DNA from: Hygrocybe punicea
Lineage: Eukaryota; Basidiomycota; Agaricomycetes; Agaricales; Hygrophoraceae
Direction of reading: 5' to 3'
DNA length: 64,000 nucleotides
Assembly (NCBI GenBank): GCA_963556145.1
Contig: OY744461.1
Coordinates: 1,550,001-1,614,000 of the forward strand
Shown here: in pieces, positions 1 through 10,639 of the stretch
How positions within the stretch are numbered: the first letter of the stretch is position 1
How the letters are laid out: each line of letters starts with the position of its first letter
Program-made: the position numbers and the translations under genes
Notes under the pieces: model-generated
What the model saw: only the letters and a program-made list of their open reading frames with translations
What the model was told of the DNA's origin: nothing
The model's database searches: none

Positions 1-1010
1 AACCTATGCCTCTCCCTATATGACTCCCTATGAGTCATATCCTATGCTCTCCATTTCATATACCATTCTATGACTCAGTATGACTCCTGCTGTAGAATAG
101 GTATATATAGAGCCCAGTTTCTGCTGGAGATGGCTCAGTCACCTAATCTGACAGGCCCAGTCACAGGACAGTCCCTCTCCCAGATTCTGATTCACCCCTC
201 TGTGTTTGTTTGTATTACTTGTGTAGTAGTACTTCAAATACCAATTGCAGTTCAAGTCATCATTCATTTGTTTAAGGATATCAATTGCAGTTATATTGAT
301 ACTCCCTTATTACTTGTTTGATATATTTTCTTTGTGTTCTGTCACGTAGTACAGTCACATTCATCTTCTTTCAAGTTCTATTGATCATCACCAAAGATAT
401 CCCAGTACTTTATTCTGCACTAGTAGCCAATGTGCGTTTGAAGCTTCGGAATAAAGTCCGATATCTTGATCATCAATCCTACTTGCCTATTGTTCAGTTC
501 ATTCATTCTGTACATAGTATTTTGTCACACCTCCCTTTTTGTTTGACATCTACTGTTACACTCGCCCATCGCCCATCGCCTATCGCCCATCGTCCATAAT
601 CTATCGCTCATCTCTGTTGTACCTCTGCTCATTGTATACTTGCTACTTGTATACTTGACTGTTGTACACTTGTTCATCTTACACTGTTCATACTTGCTTG
701 AGTTATTATCCGCTTATACTCTCGCATACCTCTTGTCACTCAAAGTCTTTACCTTCAGTAGGGAAGACCTCACTGTTCACTCATCCTCTATAAGTCATAC
801 ATCTGACTTATATTATTGTCAAGTATTTGTTGTATCTTTCAAAGCTAACCTTTGATAGGATTCACACCACAACCCCACCACCCAACAGGAATAACCCAGA
901 GTTATAGAAGAGCTAAATCCTTGTTCCCAAAGGACAACAAGGTAATTTCCCGATCAACGACGCACTCCGGAAACCCTTGGTGTGGATTTGTTCAAACACT
1001 TCCCACGCAA
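1..1010 (-). mobile_element. LTR-like retroelement end, copy A (cut by window start)
   Basis: The stretch is the reverse complement of 21078-22095, with scattered differences only. Read on the minus strand it has about 140 bp of internal tail (1010 to about 871) that includes a G/T-rich tract. An LTR-like body beginning TGTGAATCCTATCAAAG follows, with a TATA-like box over 100-115 and many GAGTCAT/GTCATA simple repeats. Only the first part of the body is inside the window. No protease, RT or integrase is attached, so the family (copia or gypsy) cannot be named. The inner end at about 1010 abuts TFIIE-alpha coding sequence and marks where that gene was cut. Confidence 0.5.
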
Positions 1011-3409
1011 AACACCTCGCGGCATTAATTGGGCTACAGTCCAAGGAGCTAAGCAAACTCATGGCTGTCCTGTCGAATGATCGTCTAGTCCAAATGTAAG
1101 ATCAGTCATCTCCCATTTTATCCTTTCCTTCATCTCCCTTGGCATCAGGAAAACACGGGTTTACTTAATCTGACTTAATCGACTTAGTGGACTTAAACAC
1201 ACTTAAACACACTTAACCATAAATTAAAAGAACTTAATTTTAACTAAAAATAAAAGTTCAACTTTTATACCAGTATAATGCTACTAGTAGTTGCAGTTAG
1301 TACTTGCACCGGCTCTAGTGCTGGCGCTGGTGCCGTGCCGGTCTGTGTCCCTACTGTCATGCTGAGAAGTCGGAAAAAAAAGCAAAGTCCATACTTTACC
1401 TTTGTTTGGTCCGTGTTCACTTTTGTCTTCACACGCACCAATACCAACACCTGCACCCGCGCCAGAACCAGTGCCTACGCCAGTACCAGCACGGCATAGC
1501 GGAGGGCATCTTATAGGTAAGAAACTCGACCCGAAGTTTCTTCCTCATTGATGTGCTTTTAAGATGGTGAGGACAATAATGAGAGTGATGACAACGAGGC
1601 GGAGGACAAGGACGGTGGAGGCAAGGATGGCAAGGCCGACAACCAGGATGGCAAGGCTGATGTCCAGGATGGCCGGCATGGCGACGAGGATGGCAGTGGT
1701 TGCGACGAGGGTGGCAGTGGTTGTGACCACGACAATAGGACAAGCAGGATGGCACGACTAGGACGACGAGCACTAACACCCCACCAGCACGCACACCACG
1801 GCAGTACCAGCAAGCAGTGCCAGCGCAGGCCAGGAGGAGCAGTGCTGGGACCAGCCAGCACGACGGTGAGGACGGCGGCGAGGTGGAATGTTTCAAGCTG
1901 GACAGTGTCCAGCTACCGTCAGAATGAGCTAAAAGAAGGTGCGCAACGAGCAGTCGGAAAGCAGTACTACTACATCGACTACCAACATTTTTGCAACGTC
2001 GTAAAATGGCGGATCGCCAAGATGCGGAGCATCATTGATTCTACCCTTCGCAATGTGTGTCAATCTGCTTCTTTTCCGTTTGCTCAATCAATATCCCAAT
2101 GCTCCACAGGAACTCGACAACAAAGGCTACATATGTCCTCAATGCCATAAATCATATCCCGCATTGGACGTTTTGGGGTCCATGGACCTCGCGCGAGGCG
2201 CCTTTATTTGCGAAATTTGCCATGCTGAGCTAGTGGACAACGAGAACGCGGAGAGTGTGAGGGGCAGTCAGGATCGGATGCAGAGGTTCAACAAGCAGAT
2301 GCGTTTCATCACGAAAGGGCTTCAAAAGAGTGAGGCTATGGTCATACCTGCGTGCGTTTGCTCCACGAATGCGAATCACTAAACAATTTTCATTACCGTC
2401 TCCGGTTCTGCAGATTCGACGTTCCCTTGTGGGTGAAGAACAATCCAAGTGATGCCGATAAGCAAAAGGGTGCTCAGTCTGGCTCGGGCCTGAAAGTCGC
2501 TGGTTCTGGCCCAGGAGTTGCGAAAGAGGATGATGGCATTGGTGTTATGATGTCGATGGACAAGGATGAGTCAACACGGAAACTGGAGCAGGAAGCAGAG
2601 GCAGCAGCCAAGAGACAGCAGAATGCGCTCCCTGCATGGCATCTGAAGAGCACTATTTCGGGTGACTTGACGGCGCTAGGAATAAAGGAGAGTGTCAGGG
2701 TAGAGACGGCTGCGGCTGCTGCATCGACGTCGAACGACGAGATCTTGAAGGGCTTGGGCGTTGTCAGGGCTGCACAAGCGGATCTTACGTCTTCTGCGGT
2801 GGTGGAAGACATCAAACCAGTCATCAATCGCGAATCCGATTGTAAGTCTGCGTGTAGACTGTCCTACCACCCCAAAAGATGCACTGACATCATGTAACTA
2901 GATTATGACCAATATTATGCCTCTCTGGCTGCATCGTCGGCGCCTTCGACGCAAGCTACTCCCTCTGGACTAGGCGCTTCGGGAAGTGATGATTTCGGCG
3001 ACGACGACGACGACGACCGAAAGCCGTCGGTTGAGTATCTAGACTCATTGAATGACTATATAAAATGTTCGCGGTCAAGGGAGAATGAGGGTATCGGACA
3101 GAAGAAGATCGCAAGGATGGGGGGGACATACGTTTATGGTCATCGTGTGGGTAATGGAGAGGTTGGTGGTGCGGGTGCCGTCGGGCTGCATATAGAAGCG
3201 GATGCGCTGATGGTAGGCGAGGTAGCGCCCGAGGACGAGCCTGTCGTTCATGGTTGGTTTTTTCATGTTGCTATGTCCTTGCAGAAAGTTCAGGAACTGA
3301 CTCGTCCTACTCACCGTTCGTTGCAGTCAATGGTGTGCCCAAGCCGTTTTCGAAAGTCACGGAAGACGATCAGGAACTGATGACTCCTGAGGAGTACAGC
3401 GTATTTTGA
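1011..3409 (+). pseudogene. TFA1: TFIIE alpha (large) subunit, 5'-truncated and frameshifted
   Basis: TFIIE-alpha is a general RNA polymerase II initiation factor that recruits and stimulates TFIIH. Six exon pieces fit in phase: 1011-1095, 1913-2054, 2110-2351, 2414-2841, 2902-3252 and 3327-3409, with GT-AG introns of 817, 55, 62, 60 and 74 nt. Landmarks in order are GLQSKELSKLMAVL (end of the winged helix), YRQNELKEG and VVKWRIAKMRS, a CPQC...CEIC zinc ribbon, LPAWHLKSTISGD, an Asp-rich patch and VNGVPKPFSKVTEDDQ. Three things are wrong. The N-terminal half of the winged helix is missing where LTR-like DNA begins at 1010. Intron 1 is swollen by inserted repeats. Near 3404 a missing base brings in TGA at 3407-3409, while the next frame continues eight more codons (FEVFQARA) to TAA at 3429-3431. 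The family call is firm. A working copy must exist elsewhere or on the other nucleus. Confidence 0.85.
1150..1905. repeat. Low-complexity insertion inside TFIIE-alpha intron 1
   Basis: The intron should be about 60 nt but is 817. It opens with an AT-rich part (1150-1262) of repeated ACTTAA/ACTTAAAC words that begins GCATCAGGAAAAC, close to the terminus of the MITE at 23435. A GC-rich part of ACCAGTACCAGC/GACGAGG words follows (1264-1900), giving open frames in several directions with no protein-like composition. The same Asp/Gly/Asn-coding texture recurs at 41500-41770 and 43840-44930. I see no target duplication, so the insertion history is unresolved. Confidence 0.5.
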
Positions 3410-3799
3410 GGTCTTCCAGGCGCGGGCGTAAAATGGACATGTATTTACAACCTATCAATATTATATATCAATACTCACGGCGTCAAGTCCAAAAATATGA
3501 CCTGAGAGGTCGACCTTATGCATTGCTTTGCTTGAAAGATACTGTATCCACATTTATTTGCTTGGAAAAAAAACCTCATCAGTCTGCAGTGAAAGGCGTG
3601 AATTCGATGACAACGGTACAAGTACAAGGACCAGACGGCAAACAGGACGAGGGCAACGCTGTACACGACAAGAACGAGGGTAATACTGTACAAGACAAGG
3701 ACGAGGACGAGGGCAATACTGTACAAGACACGGACGAAGAGAAAGATATTCAGCACCGCCAAATAGCCACGCTTGATCAACACAAAGAAGGATTGTAAT
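3410..3799. other. Intergenic spacer between convergent genes
   Basis: This spacer separates the TFIIE-alpha end (plus) from the tyrosinase stop (minus). It holds a small minisatellite at about 3640-3745 built on a GAGGGCAAYACTGTACAAGACAAG-like unit in about three imperfect copies. I see no convincing gene. Confidence 0.5.
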
Positions 3800-5464
3800 T
3801 TACTTGACGGGCAGAATCACCCCCAACTGCGGCTGACGCGGATGTGGTGCTCCCTTCGGATTCTCCCTCGTGTGCACCAAGACCTCAAACTCCGCATTCT
3901 CCGCTGCCTCCTGGCTCCACCCATGCAACGGGACAAAAGTCTTCACGTTCAAGTGAGTGCCGCAGTTCGCGCAACCCTGGACATGCCAGCGACTCAGCAC
4001 CGATTCGACGTGGATAAGTTTTTTGTCTGCATTGCGACGGGGTTTCGCCCAGGTGGAAATGCAGAAGGAGCCACCTATGCTGGCACGGTTGATACCTGTC
4101 ACGCGGAGAGTGGGAACGGGGGGACGTGAAGGTGGATATTCCGGCGTGGAGGGTGAAGAGTAGGTGTATCCCAGTTCACGGATGTCGGTGACGTCCTGCA
4201 AGAGCTTTTGGTCAGCGACGTTTTCCCATAGGAAAGTCGTACTTACGTTACCGGTCCTGGGTCGCCCGTCGTGATGTTCGAATGGATCAAGAGGAGTATT
4301 CATATCCAACCAGACATTTCCCGATATTCCGGGCGTCGGGCCCTGGTTATCCACAGAGTTTGTTCCAGGATAGCCCTTCCAGACATCCAATTGAGTCGTC
4401 TTCCCCCACTTTTCCTGCCAGTCCCAGAACACCTTGTCGATGAAGCAATGATGGAAGAAGAAGATGGGATCGAAGGCCGCTGTATCATTCTCACCCATGT
4501 CTCCGTTGGCTCCCGGAACGGAATCATAGTCCTGGTTTATACTGGGAATCTCGAAGCCGCCGACAGCGAGGTGTATCTCGTTGTGAGGGGTCTCAAGGGA
4601 CACGATGGCTTCCGGCGAAGCATCTGGAGCGCCCTCCTCAACGAACTTGCGAACCTCAAAATTGTCTTCGTTGTACTGAGTTGCCGAGGTGGTATTGGAG
4701 AAGACGGTGTAGTTGGGTGCGTCAAGACATTTCTGATACTTGACACGAGTACCCGTGTAGATGATGTCCCCTTTATCGGTCGTAATGGAGAAATCGAGCC
4801 AATTCTTGACGTTATCGTTGAGCATTTTATCGGTGACATCATCCCCAAGCGAATTCAGCCATGCATTATGGGCATCCGTCGCCTTGATATCTTTGGGTCC
4901 AACAAGACCAGAGAAAGGATATCGAACTGTCTGGTATCCCACCGGCTTTGAATAATCCGCATCGGGAATGGGAAAGAGATTGTCGAAGATTCCAGCCGTG
5001 AATTTATAGGAATAAAGTGGATTCGGAATCACCTTCACCGTCGTGCCCTGTGTCAGCGTGTAGTACCTATCGAGAAAGATGGAGGGAACACCGTCTTGCT
5101 TGGTCCTATCATCGGCCTCGTTCCAGTATGGAAGTGTGACATCCCCACATCCTGGTGCGCTCCGGAGCGCATTCTCTATCCAGAGACAAAAGGCACGGTG
5201 CCAGACGGGGAATAAAACATTTCCGTGGTTGCAGTAACCGCCCCACCATTGTGAATTCCCCCACCCAGCACCGCGGAATGGCATGCCATGATAACCTGCA
5301 ATACGGAAAAAGGAGTGGCGGGACGACGGTGGGAGGACGGTGGTGATGTAGTGGAAGGCATAGATCAGCTTATCCAAGGGTTCCGTGTTGCCGAGGGCAT
5401 GCTGGTCTTGGAGCTCGCGAATATCCCGGCGAATGCGAATTTTCGAGCGCGGGGTTTTCGACAT
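3800..5464 (-). CDS. Tyrosinase (polyphenol oxidase), basidiomycete type
   Basis: A type-3 dicopper enzyme that hydroxylates monophenols and oxidises o-diphenols to quinones (melanin, browning). The start at 5464 (MSKTPRSKI) precedes the conserved fold; the frame is open to 5587 without homology-like sequence. CuA ligands are H59 (IAGYH), H80 (CNHG) and H89 (FPVWHR), and C78 is placed to form the Cys-His thioether with H80. CuB shows H294 and H298 (ETPHNEIH) and the FFFHHC pair near 338-339. There is no signal peptide, as usual for mushroom tyrosinases. After the core, a C-terminal region of about 130 residues carries VQGCANCGTHLNVK. Positions 4196-4246 form a likely 51-nt intron (GTAAGT donor, GCTGAC branch, TTGCAG acceptor) that keeps the frame open if retained; splicing gives about 537 aa, retention 554. 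No nonsense codons, so probably functional. Confidence 0.9.
   Translation of the reverse strand: MSKTPRSKIRIRRDIRELQDQHALGNTEPLDKLIYAFHYITTVLPPSSRHSFFRIAGYHGMPFRGAGWGNSQWWGGYCNHGNVLFPVWHRAFCLWIENALRSAPGCGDVTLPYWNEADDRTKQDGVPSIFLDRYYTLTQGTTVKVIPNPLYSYKFTAGIFDNLFPIPDADYSKPVGYQTVRYPFSGLVGPKDIKATDAHNAWLNSLGDDVTDKMLNDNVKNWLDFSITTDKGDIIYTGTRVKYQKCLDAPNYTVFSNTTSATQYNEDNFEVRKFVEEGAPDASPEAIVSLETPHNEIHLAVGGFEIPSINQDYDSVPGANGDMGENDTAAFDPIFFFHHCFIDKVFWDWQEKWGKTTQLDVWKGYPGTNSVDNQGPTPGISGNVWLDMNTPLDPFEHHDGRPRTGNVSTTFLWENVADQKLLQDVTDIRELGYTYSSPSTPEYPPSRPPVPTLRVTGINRASIGGSFCISTWAKPRRNADKKLIHVESVLSRWHVQGCANCGTHLNVKTFVPLHGWSQEAAENAEFEVLVHTRENPKGAPHPRQPQLGVILPVK
4196..4246 (-). other. Probable 51-nt in-frame intron of the tyrosinase gene
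   Basis: On the minus strand the segment starts GTAAGTACG, has GCTGAC 20-25 nt before its end, and ends CTCTTGCAG. Its length is divisible by three and contains no stop, so the reading frame alone does not reveal it. Removing it joins RTGN directly to DVTDIRELGYTY, which matches the usual spacing in fungal tyrosinases better than the unspliced form. Confidence 0.65.
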
Positions 5465-6229
5465 GGTGTGATGGGGGAAACGTTGGTTAGTCTCATAGGG
5501 TGTCGTGGACTGCCTTCTTAAGTATATGGGTTGGGATGATCGATGATCGATGATCGATGATCGACAATACGATTTCGTCAAATTCACGTAATCAGTTCGT
5601 CACGAGTCTGACCTTCCCACACTGCTACAACTTTGTTCTTTCTTGGTCAAGGTTTGCTTCTCTCGCTGGCGCGCGTTTAGGCAAGTCACAGGTGTCCTTT
5701 TCAATTCCGGTTCTAACCGCTTGCGAACCAAAGATATCTAAGTGTTCTAGGTTTACAATAATGGAAGCAGGCTGTCTTCATAAAACAAGAGTCGCTCGCA
5801 AACTTCCTGTACCCATGTAATCGTCGGATGCGCGCTGAATAACGAAAATGAAAACACCCAATTCCGTGGTATCGCCATCACAGGACCACTGCCGAGAGCT
5901 TGGCTGGTCTGTTATCATCAGGTTGGGCGCTTACTGTAATGGAATGGAACGCGACCTTCTCATCAGATGCGGAACAGCAGATACATCAGTTTTCCATCGG
6001 TGACACGCTGATGGATCACACTGATTGTTCTGATGTCTCAATGATAGTCATACACAAGGGGCTAGGAATCCTCTATTAGGTTCCCTCGACCAAGAAAGAA
6101 CAAGCATGGTTGTAGCAGATAAGCAGTGTATTAGTCAAGTTTGACTTGGAGAATGATTTCCCAGGCTGATCCTTCAGGATAGGACGTGCCAGTGATTGTT
6201 GCCGAAAACGAATCTTTCTCTGCTGGAGC
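5465..6229. other. Tyrosinase upstream region with an imperfect inverted repeat
   Basis: A short tandem CGATGAT repeat lies at 5534-5562, about 75 bp upstream of the tyrosinase start. A pair of about 35-bp inverted segments, 5622-5652 (with TTGTTCTTTCTTGGTC) and 6083-6118 (with GACCAAGAAAGAACAA), bounds about 430 bp without a coding signal. It could be a decayed MITE. No target duplication is evident. Confidence 0.35.
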
Positions 6230-6751
6230 GTGCATTCATTTCAGTTGGATTTTGATCAGTGTCCAACATCCTCGTCGCCACCACATAACTTGCCCTCTAT
6301 TTTGAGGAATATCCATTACTTTGTCACGGCCTTCGTAGATGAGTGCATTGAACTGGTTACGTTCTTGTTCCCGCTTCTAATTAGAAACGTTTACCCCAGT
6401 GACGGTAGTGACCTCCAAGCACCGGAAATACAGACTGTCACAGCGGTCATAGTGAAGAATACCGGCAGAGTCGTATTGATCTTTCAAAATGAGCGCGGCG
6501 AATTCAAACTTGACCCCAACTTGACCCTGGCCAAACCTACTATTATCAATAAACCCGAGCTGTCCTCTTACAAAGTCATCGCGGAGGGTCGCATTATCTC
6601 CACGACTTGCTATTCGGACCGCCCGAAATATGAAGTCAGGGAAGGCGAAATTGTCCCAGGTGCCAAATTCGAGCAATTGGGGAGGTCTCCATCCATTGTT
6701 GTCGTTGTGCTTTCGTGCGTTTGGTCAATCTTCAATACTATTCTGAAATGA
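6230..6751 (+). CDS. Hypothetical protein, 173 aa (strand uncertain)
   Basis: I do not recognise a family. The plus frame is open for 173 codons, and its middle part (about 6405-6690) has protein-like composition and many C-ending codons (TVTAVIVKNTG, GEFKLDPNLTL). The minus strand of the same DNA also reads sensibly: a 99-codon frame (6676 down to 6377) is followed, after a possible short intron, by a block with EGRDKVMDIPQNRGQVMWW at about 6355-6245. A minus-strand tail reading ITGTSYPEGSAWEIILQVK stops near 6145. One strand may therefore hold a decayed two- or three-exon gene. Function unknown. Confidence 0.3.
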   Translation: MHSFQLDFDQCPTSSSPPHNLPSILRNIHYFVTAFVDECIELVTFLFPLLIRNVYPSDGSDLQAPEIQTVTAVIVKNTGRVVLIFQNERGEFKLDPNLTLAKPTIINKPELSSYKVIAEGRIISTTCYSDRPKYEVREGEIVPGAKFEQLGRSPSIVVVVLSCVWSIFNTILK

Positions 6752-7380
6752 CCAGGTTGACCCGTTCAGCAAATTGTACTATACTTTTAACAAACTCGAA
6801 GTTTCAACAGATGAAATGCCATCCCGTTTCCTATGTAGTCTGCAAGAAAAAATATTTTCCATATGGCTTGAAGTCACGTGGTTGGCCGGAGGTACAATGT
6901 TATATGTTATTAACAACCTTATGGAGCACCGAGATTATCATATGGAGTACTGATATTATTCCATATGGTTATTATAAAGGATTTGAAGATTCCCAAATTC
7001 AAAATTTGTAATGTATTAGTATTCTATTTCAAGTTGTACAAAGCTCAAATCTTATTTTGCGTGCTGTGTTGGTGCTGATGTTGTCTTGTTCAGGCAAGTT
7101 CGCAGAGCCTAAAAAATAATTCAAATTCATCCAATTCACTGTAAAAGTTTTGCAACTTGCCGAAACATGGCACACCAAAATGTTTGCAAAAATTATAGGC
7201 TCCAAAGCCTTCACTGCCCTGATAACACCATGACGTGACTGTTGTTACAATTTGGGAACCTATACTAGAAAATATTCACCAACTTTGGCCTCGGAGTTCA
7301 CATATTTATGGTACAACGACATTTCTTCTTCACATACAAATGCTCCCACTTTCGTCAACATAAAAATTACTTAGAAACTG
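6752..7380. other. AT-rich spacer, nothing recognised
   Basis: The spacer contains repeated CATATGG/CCATATGG words around 6858-6970 but no convincing gene, repeat or RNA. Confidence 0.4.
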
Positions 7381-7696
7381 CTAGAGGCGCCAAATAGAGC
7401 AGCATGTTTCATCAAGCGCCCACGTCCCTGCTCGCTGTGGAATGCATAAGACAGCTATCAAGGTGGAGCTTTGTGAACCGTCTTACCTCTCACATTTATA
7501 TGCGAACGGTGACGTTAATACCTTTATACTAATGTAAAAGTTGTACACTCACATATCCAGTCATAGTTTGCATGCAGAATAAACCTGGGCAACAGTATTC
7601 TTGCAACAATGGATCACAAGGTTCACCCACTCCCGAGCATGCCCGCGTAAGGGTAAGAGCACAGGCCAATGTGAAGAGTAAGGCAGTAAAATGCAT
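7381..7696 (-). CDS. Putative small secreted cysteine-rich protein
   Basis: The ATG at 7696 opens a clear signal peptide (MHFTALLFTLACALTLTRA). A short Cys-rich segment follows, with the spacing C-x6-C-x7-CC-x4-C in ACSGVGEPCDPLLQEYCC and PGLFC. Exon 1 (7553-7696, 48 codons) ends at a good GTGAGT donor. A plausible acceptor (TTCCACAG) at 7435 leads to exon 2 (7381-7434), reading 17 codons with another CC and a stop. The alternative is that exon 2 uses a different acceptor and frame. Effector-like or inhibitor-cystine-knot-like by pattern only; no family is assigned. It lies alone between the 6230 ORF and the RecQ/DUF6589 element. Confidence 0.45.
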
Positions 7697-8101
7697 GTGC
7701 GAGATTGACTTAGCGGAGACAATCCGATGCAGGGCTTTTATGGGCAGTTGTGTAACTCTGCCTTTCTCTAACAGGTCATCAGAAGGTTCGTGGAGAAGGT
7801 GATGTCGCCACACACATATCTGGCTTGATTTGTTATCATGAAGGAAAGGGTCTATCGATACGCCACAACAGACCAGTTGGAGTGTTCAATGGCCAATCAG
7901 CCTGATCATGCGGTCTACCTTTCTATGCTGGTGTGAATGTAACCTGACCTGACCGACTCTGCTATATCTTTGAGGGTTTTTGCTGCAATCAAATGAGGAA
8001 ATGCACATGAAGGTACTTGCCCTGTCCAACAGTATAAGTCATTCAAAATGACAAAGCAATAAACAAGGGGAAGACATTCTTCTATCCTCCTAGGCTAGTG
8101 A
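7697..8101. other. Spacer, nothing recognised
   Basis: No open frame of note, no repeat shared with other parts of the window. It would contain the promoter of the small secreted protein on its right side. Confidence 0.4.
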
Positions 8102-8256
8102 CTGACCTTCGTTCTCTGGAGCAAGCTCTTCGACAGAAGGGCTAGTCGAGCTGAGTTCGAATTGGCCCAACGTGTGGAAATTCACCCAAAAAGGAATCCA
8201 TGTGATTAAACAAATAAACTATAATACATGATTTGTACTTGGCAACCCGGATTTAG
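8102..8256 (+). repeat. Left inverted repeat of the RecQ/DUF6589 element
   Basis: The inner 69 bp (8188-8256) begins AAAAAGGAAT and ends CAACCCGGATTTAG. The outer part (8102-8187) contains TGTGGAAATTCACC. The partner is 14917-14985 plus 19026-19107. The extreme end and target duplication are not sharply defined. Confidence 0.65.
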
Positions 8257-8377
8257 TTTATTAAATTTATTATACCATCAAAGTGCAAATTAATAGATTA
8301 GCCTATTTCCCTGTCTGGTGCTATCAAGCTCAAAACTGCAGGACCTGCGCTGGCGCACTTTTCAATGCTCATAAAAT

Positions 8378-10401
8378 ATGGCAGAAAACTCCTTGATACC
8401 AGGTCTTCAATTCCCCAGTCTCTCGGATTTAGTAAATTATGCCGTAGCTCTCATTCGTGCTTTGGAGCTGGCCTTCTTGACCAAATTATTCCAAGATCTC
8501 ATCCCCCCTCACCTCTGTCCATCTGAAAATTTCACAAACTCTCTAAATGACAAGGAGTGATGCAATGTCTTTCTAACTTGTATCCTGGTGTTTCTACTGT
8601 CTTTCGGAAAAGTTGTACCTCGGGTCTTCCAGCTGGAGGCTGTTCTCGGTGCATTATCTGGCCACGATGGTATCGTTGCTTCCAGAACAGGGTCTGGGAA
8701 AACTCTGATCATGATAATGCTCTTGTTGCTGCACCCAATGGAACTCTGTATTCTAATTGTACCACTCAAAAGACTTCAACAGGCCCAATTGGAGGTCTTC
8801 CATTCATACTGTATCAAGAGTGTCATAATTAATGAAGATACCTCTGATGATCCGGCCCTTTGGATTGTCAGGTTTAGTCCTGTTACAGATATACTTACTG
8901 CTTATATTTGTTCTGACATCCAGGATATCGGCCAAGGGTTGTATACTGACATAATAACAACAATGGAACAGCTCAGTATCTTCGATGTGCATATGACATG
9001 ATTCGCTAAGCTACTGCATGCCTGGGACTGCAAGTTCATCAATTCCATCAGCAGGCTCGAGATCGACAAACTACATACCGTGTATACAGCTGGCATCCCC
9101 AAACAATGCCAGCCTGCTTTCCAACCTGTGTATGGACGATTCGACGCTGTCTGACTTCTCTTCCAAAAGACCACAACAGTCTTAGGTTTCTCAGCAACCT
9201 TGCCTCCACACATCTTACACGCTGTAAAGAAAAAAGTCTCAATATCCACTGATCACTTCTTCATTAGTCGCACCAGCAACCACCCAAACATCATGTATGC
9301 AACTTACAAGATTGTTGTGTCTCTGACCGACTTTTGCAACCTCAATATTGTCATCCCTGCGGCATCTTTTTTTCACTTCTCCAAGCCAAATACCACTCAC
9401 GATCATATTCCACAATGACATCAAAGAATGTAGCGAGGCAGCCCTGTATCTCGATAGACTGCTACCACCAGAGAACCAAGCGACCAGTCTCGTCAAGCAT
9501 TATCATAGTCAAATGTCCAAAGAGTACCTAGAACTCACATATCAAGCATTCCAGACTGGTACCTGTCGCGTTCTGCACACTTGCTCTGGAATGGAGTTGG
9601 GTATCGACTTCAATCGAGCCGATCCGGTGATTCAGTATGGTATCCCCTCTGATGAAACCAAAACTATCCAGCGAGGCAGACGTGGAGGGCATAATGGGGT
9701 CGACCAATCACTCTTCGTCATCATGTATGAGCCTTGGGTTGAAACGATTGATATCAGCCAAATTCCTCCAATGAGTTGGCAGATGATCCCGATTGACCGT
9801 TTTGCGTTGACAACAAGAAAAACCCTACAAAGATGGCACATACAAGTGTCCACTGTATTTAAACCATCCAATGTCTTGTCTGTTTGCAGCACATCTTTGC
9901 TAACTATCTCCATGATCAAGCACCAGAAGGTGCACTTGTTCTCATTGTTAATGAAGGGCCCGAATACTAATCTAATTTAGCTGTTGATTTTGTTACTGAA
10001 TTCTGTTGCGATTGCCATGGTGATGGCTTCAACCTAGCCTTGTTTTTCCCTGGAGAGATTTACACTGGCCTCAAACCCAAACCAAAGAAGGCCACTGTCA
10101 AATGTGAAAAGAAATGTGTAGTCAAGCACCGTGGTCCACTTGAAGAGCTTCTGCACACCTGGCATTCCCAGGCATTCGAATGTCATGCATACCATGCTAT
10201 CTCTTCCCGACTCAAGCACTTGGCGAAACAGAGGAATGGTCTCTCATGTGGGCTCAGTCTCTATTTGATCTTGTGCACAGCTACGTCCCACTTGCAACCG
10301 AAATCTCCAAGAAAAGGAAGACTGGATCCACGGCAAAAGCTCTTACTGATCAACTCAATATTGATTCAGTCACTGGTAGACCGAGAAAAAAGCAGAAGTA
10401 G
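8378..10401 (+). pseudogene. RecQ-like DEAH-box helicase, decayed
   Basis: The superfamily-2 helicase layout is readable: Walker A in SRTGSGKTL (about 8682), motif Ia-like IVPLKRLQQAQ, INEDTSDDPALW, motif III FSATLPPHIL (about 9187), then the C-terminal RecA lobe with YQAFQTGTCRVLHTCSGMEL and the motif VI-like IQRGRRGGHNG (about 9670). The tail ends GRPRKKQK at 10401. RecQ enzymes unwind 3'-5'. Mushroom genomes carry many RecQ-like copies of this kind. It is broken by in-frame TGA at 8999-9001 and 9152-9154 (both at positions expected to hold Arg, CGA), by a frameshift in a T-run near 9365, and by later shifts after about 9980. The DEAH box has become IDKLH. The part before 8588 is weakly supported. 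Confidence 0.75.
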
Positions 10402-10639
10402 CTATATTTGTTGTAACTACTCATATGAAACTTGTTATGAAACTTGTTACTACAATTCTTTGTCCTGTACGATCGTACTGAAATCAGGAGCTGAGATGTC
10501 ATCATGTTCATCAAAAATGGATACGCCTTCTTCATCAACAGATTGCCCTCGCAGCAGCGCACAGATTTTATTGTTAAACATTGTTATGTGAATGTTTGTT
10601 TCACCAAGAATTACCGGAGTTGACTTTGTTCAGGTACCT

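Noticed and set aside
4271..4951. 226-codon plus frame opposite the tyrosinase
   Set aside because: Antisense shadow of a strongly supported gene.
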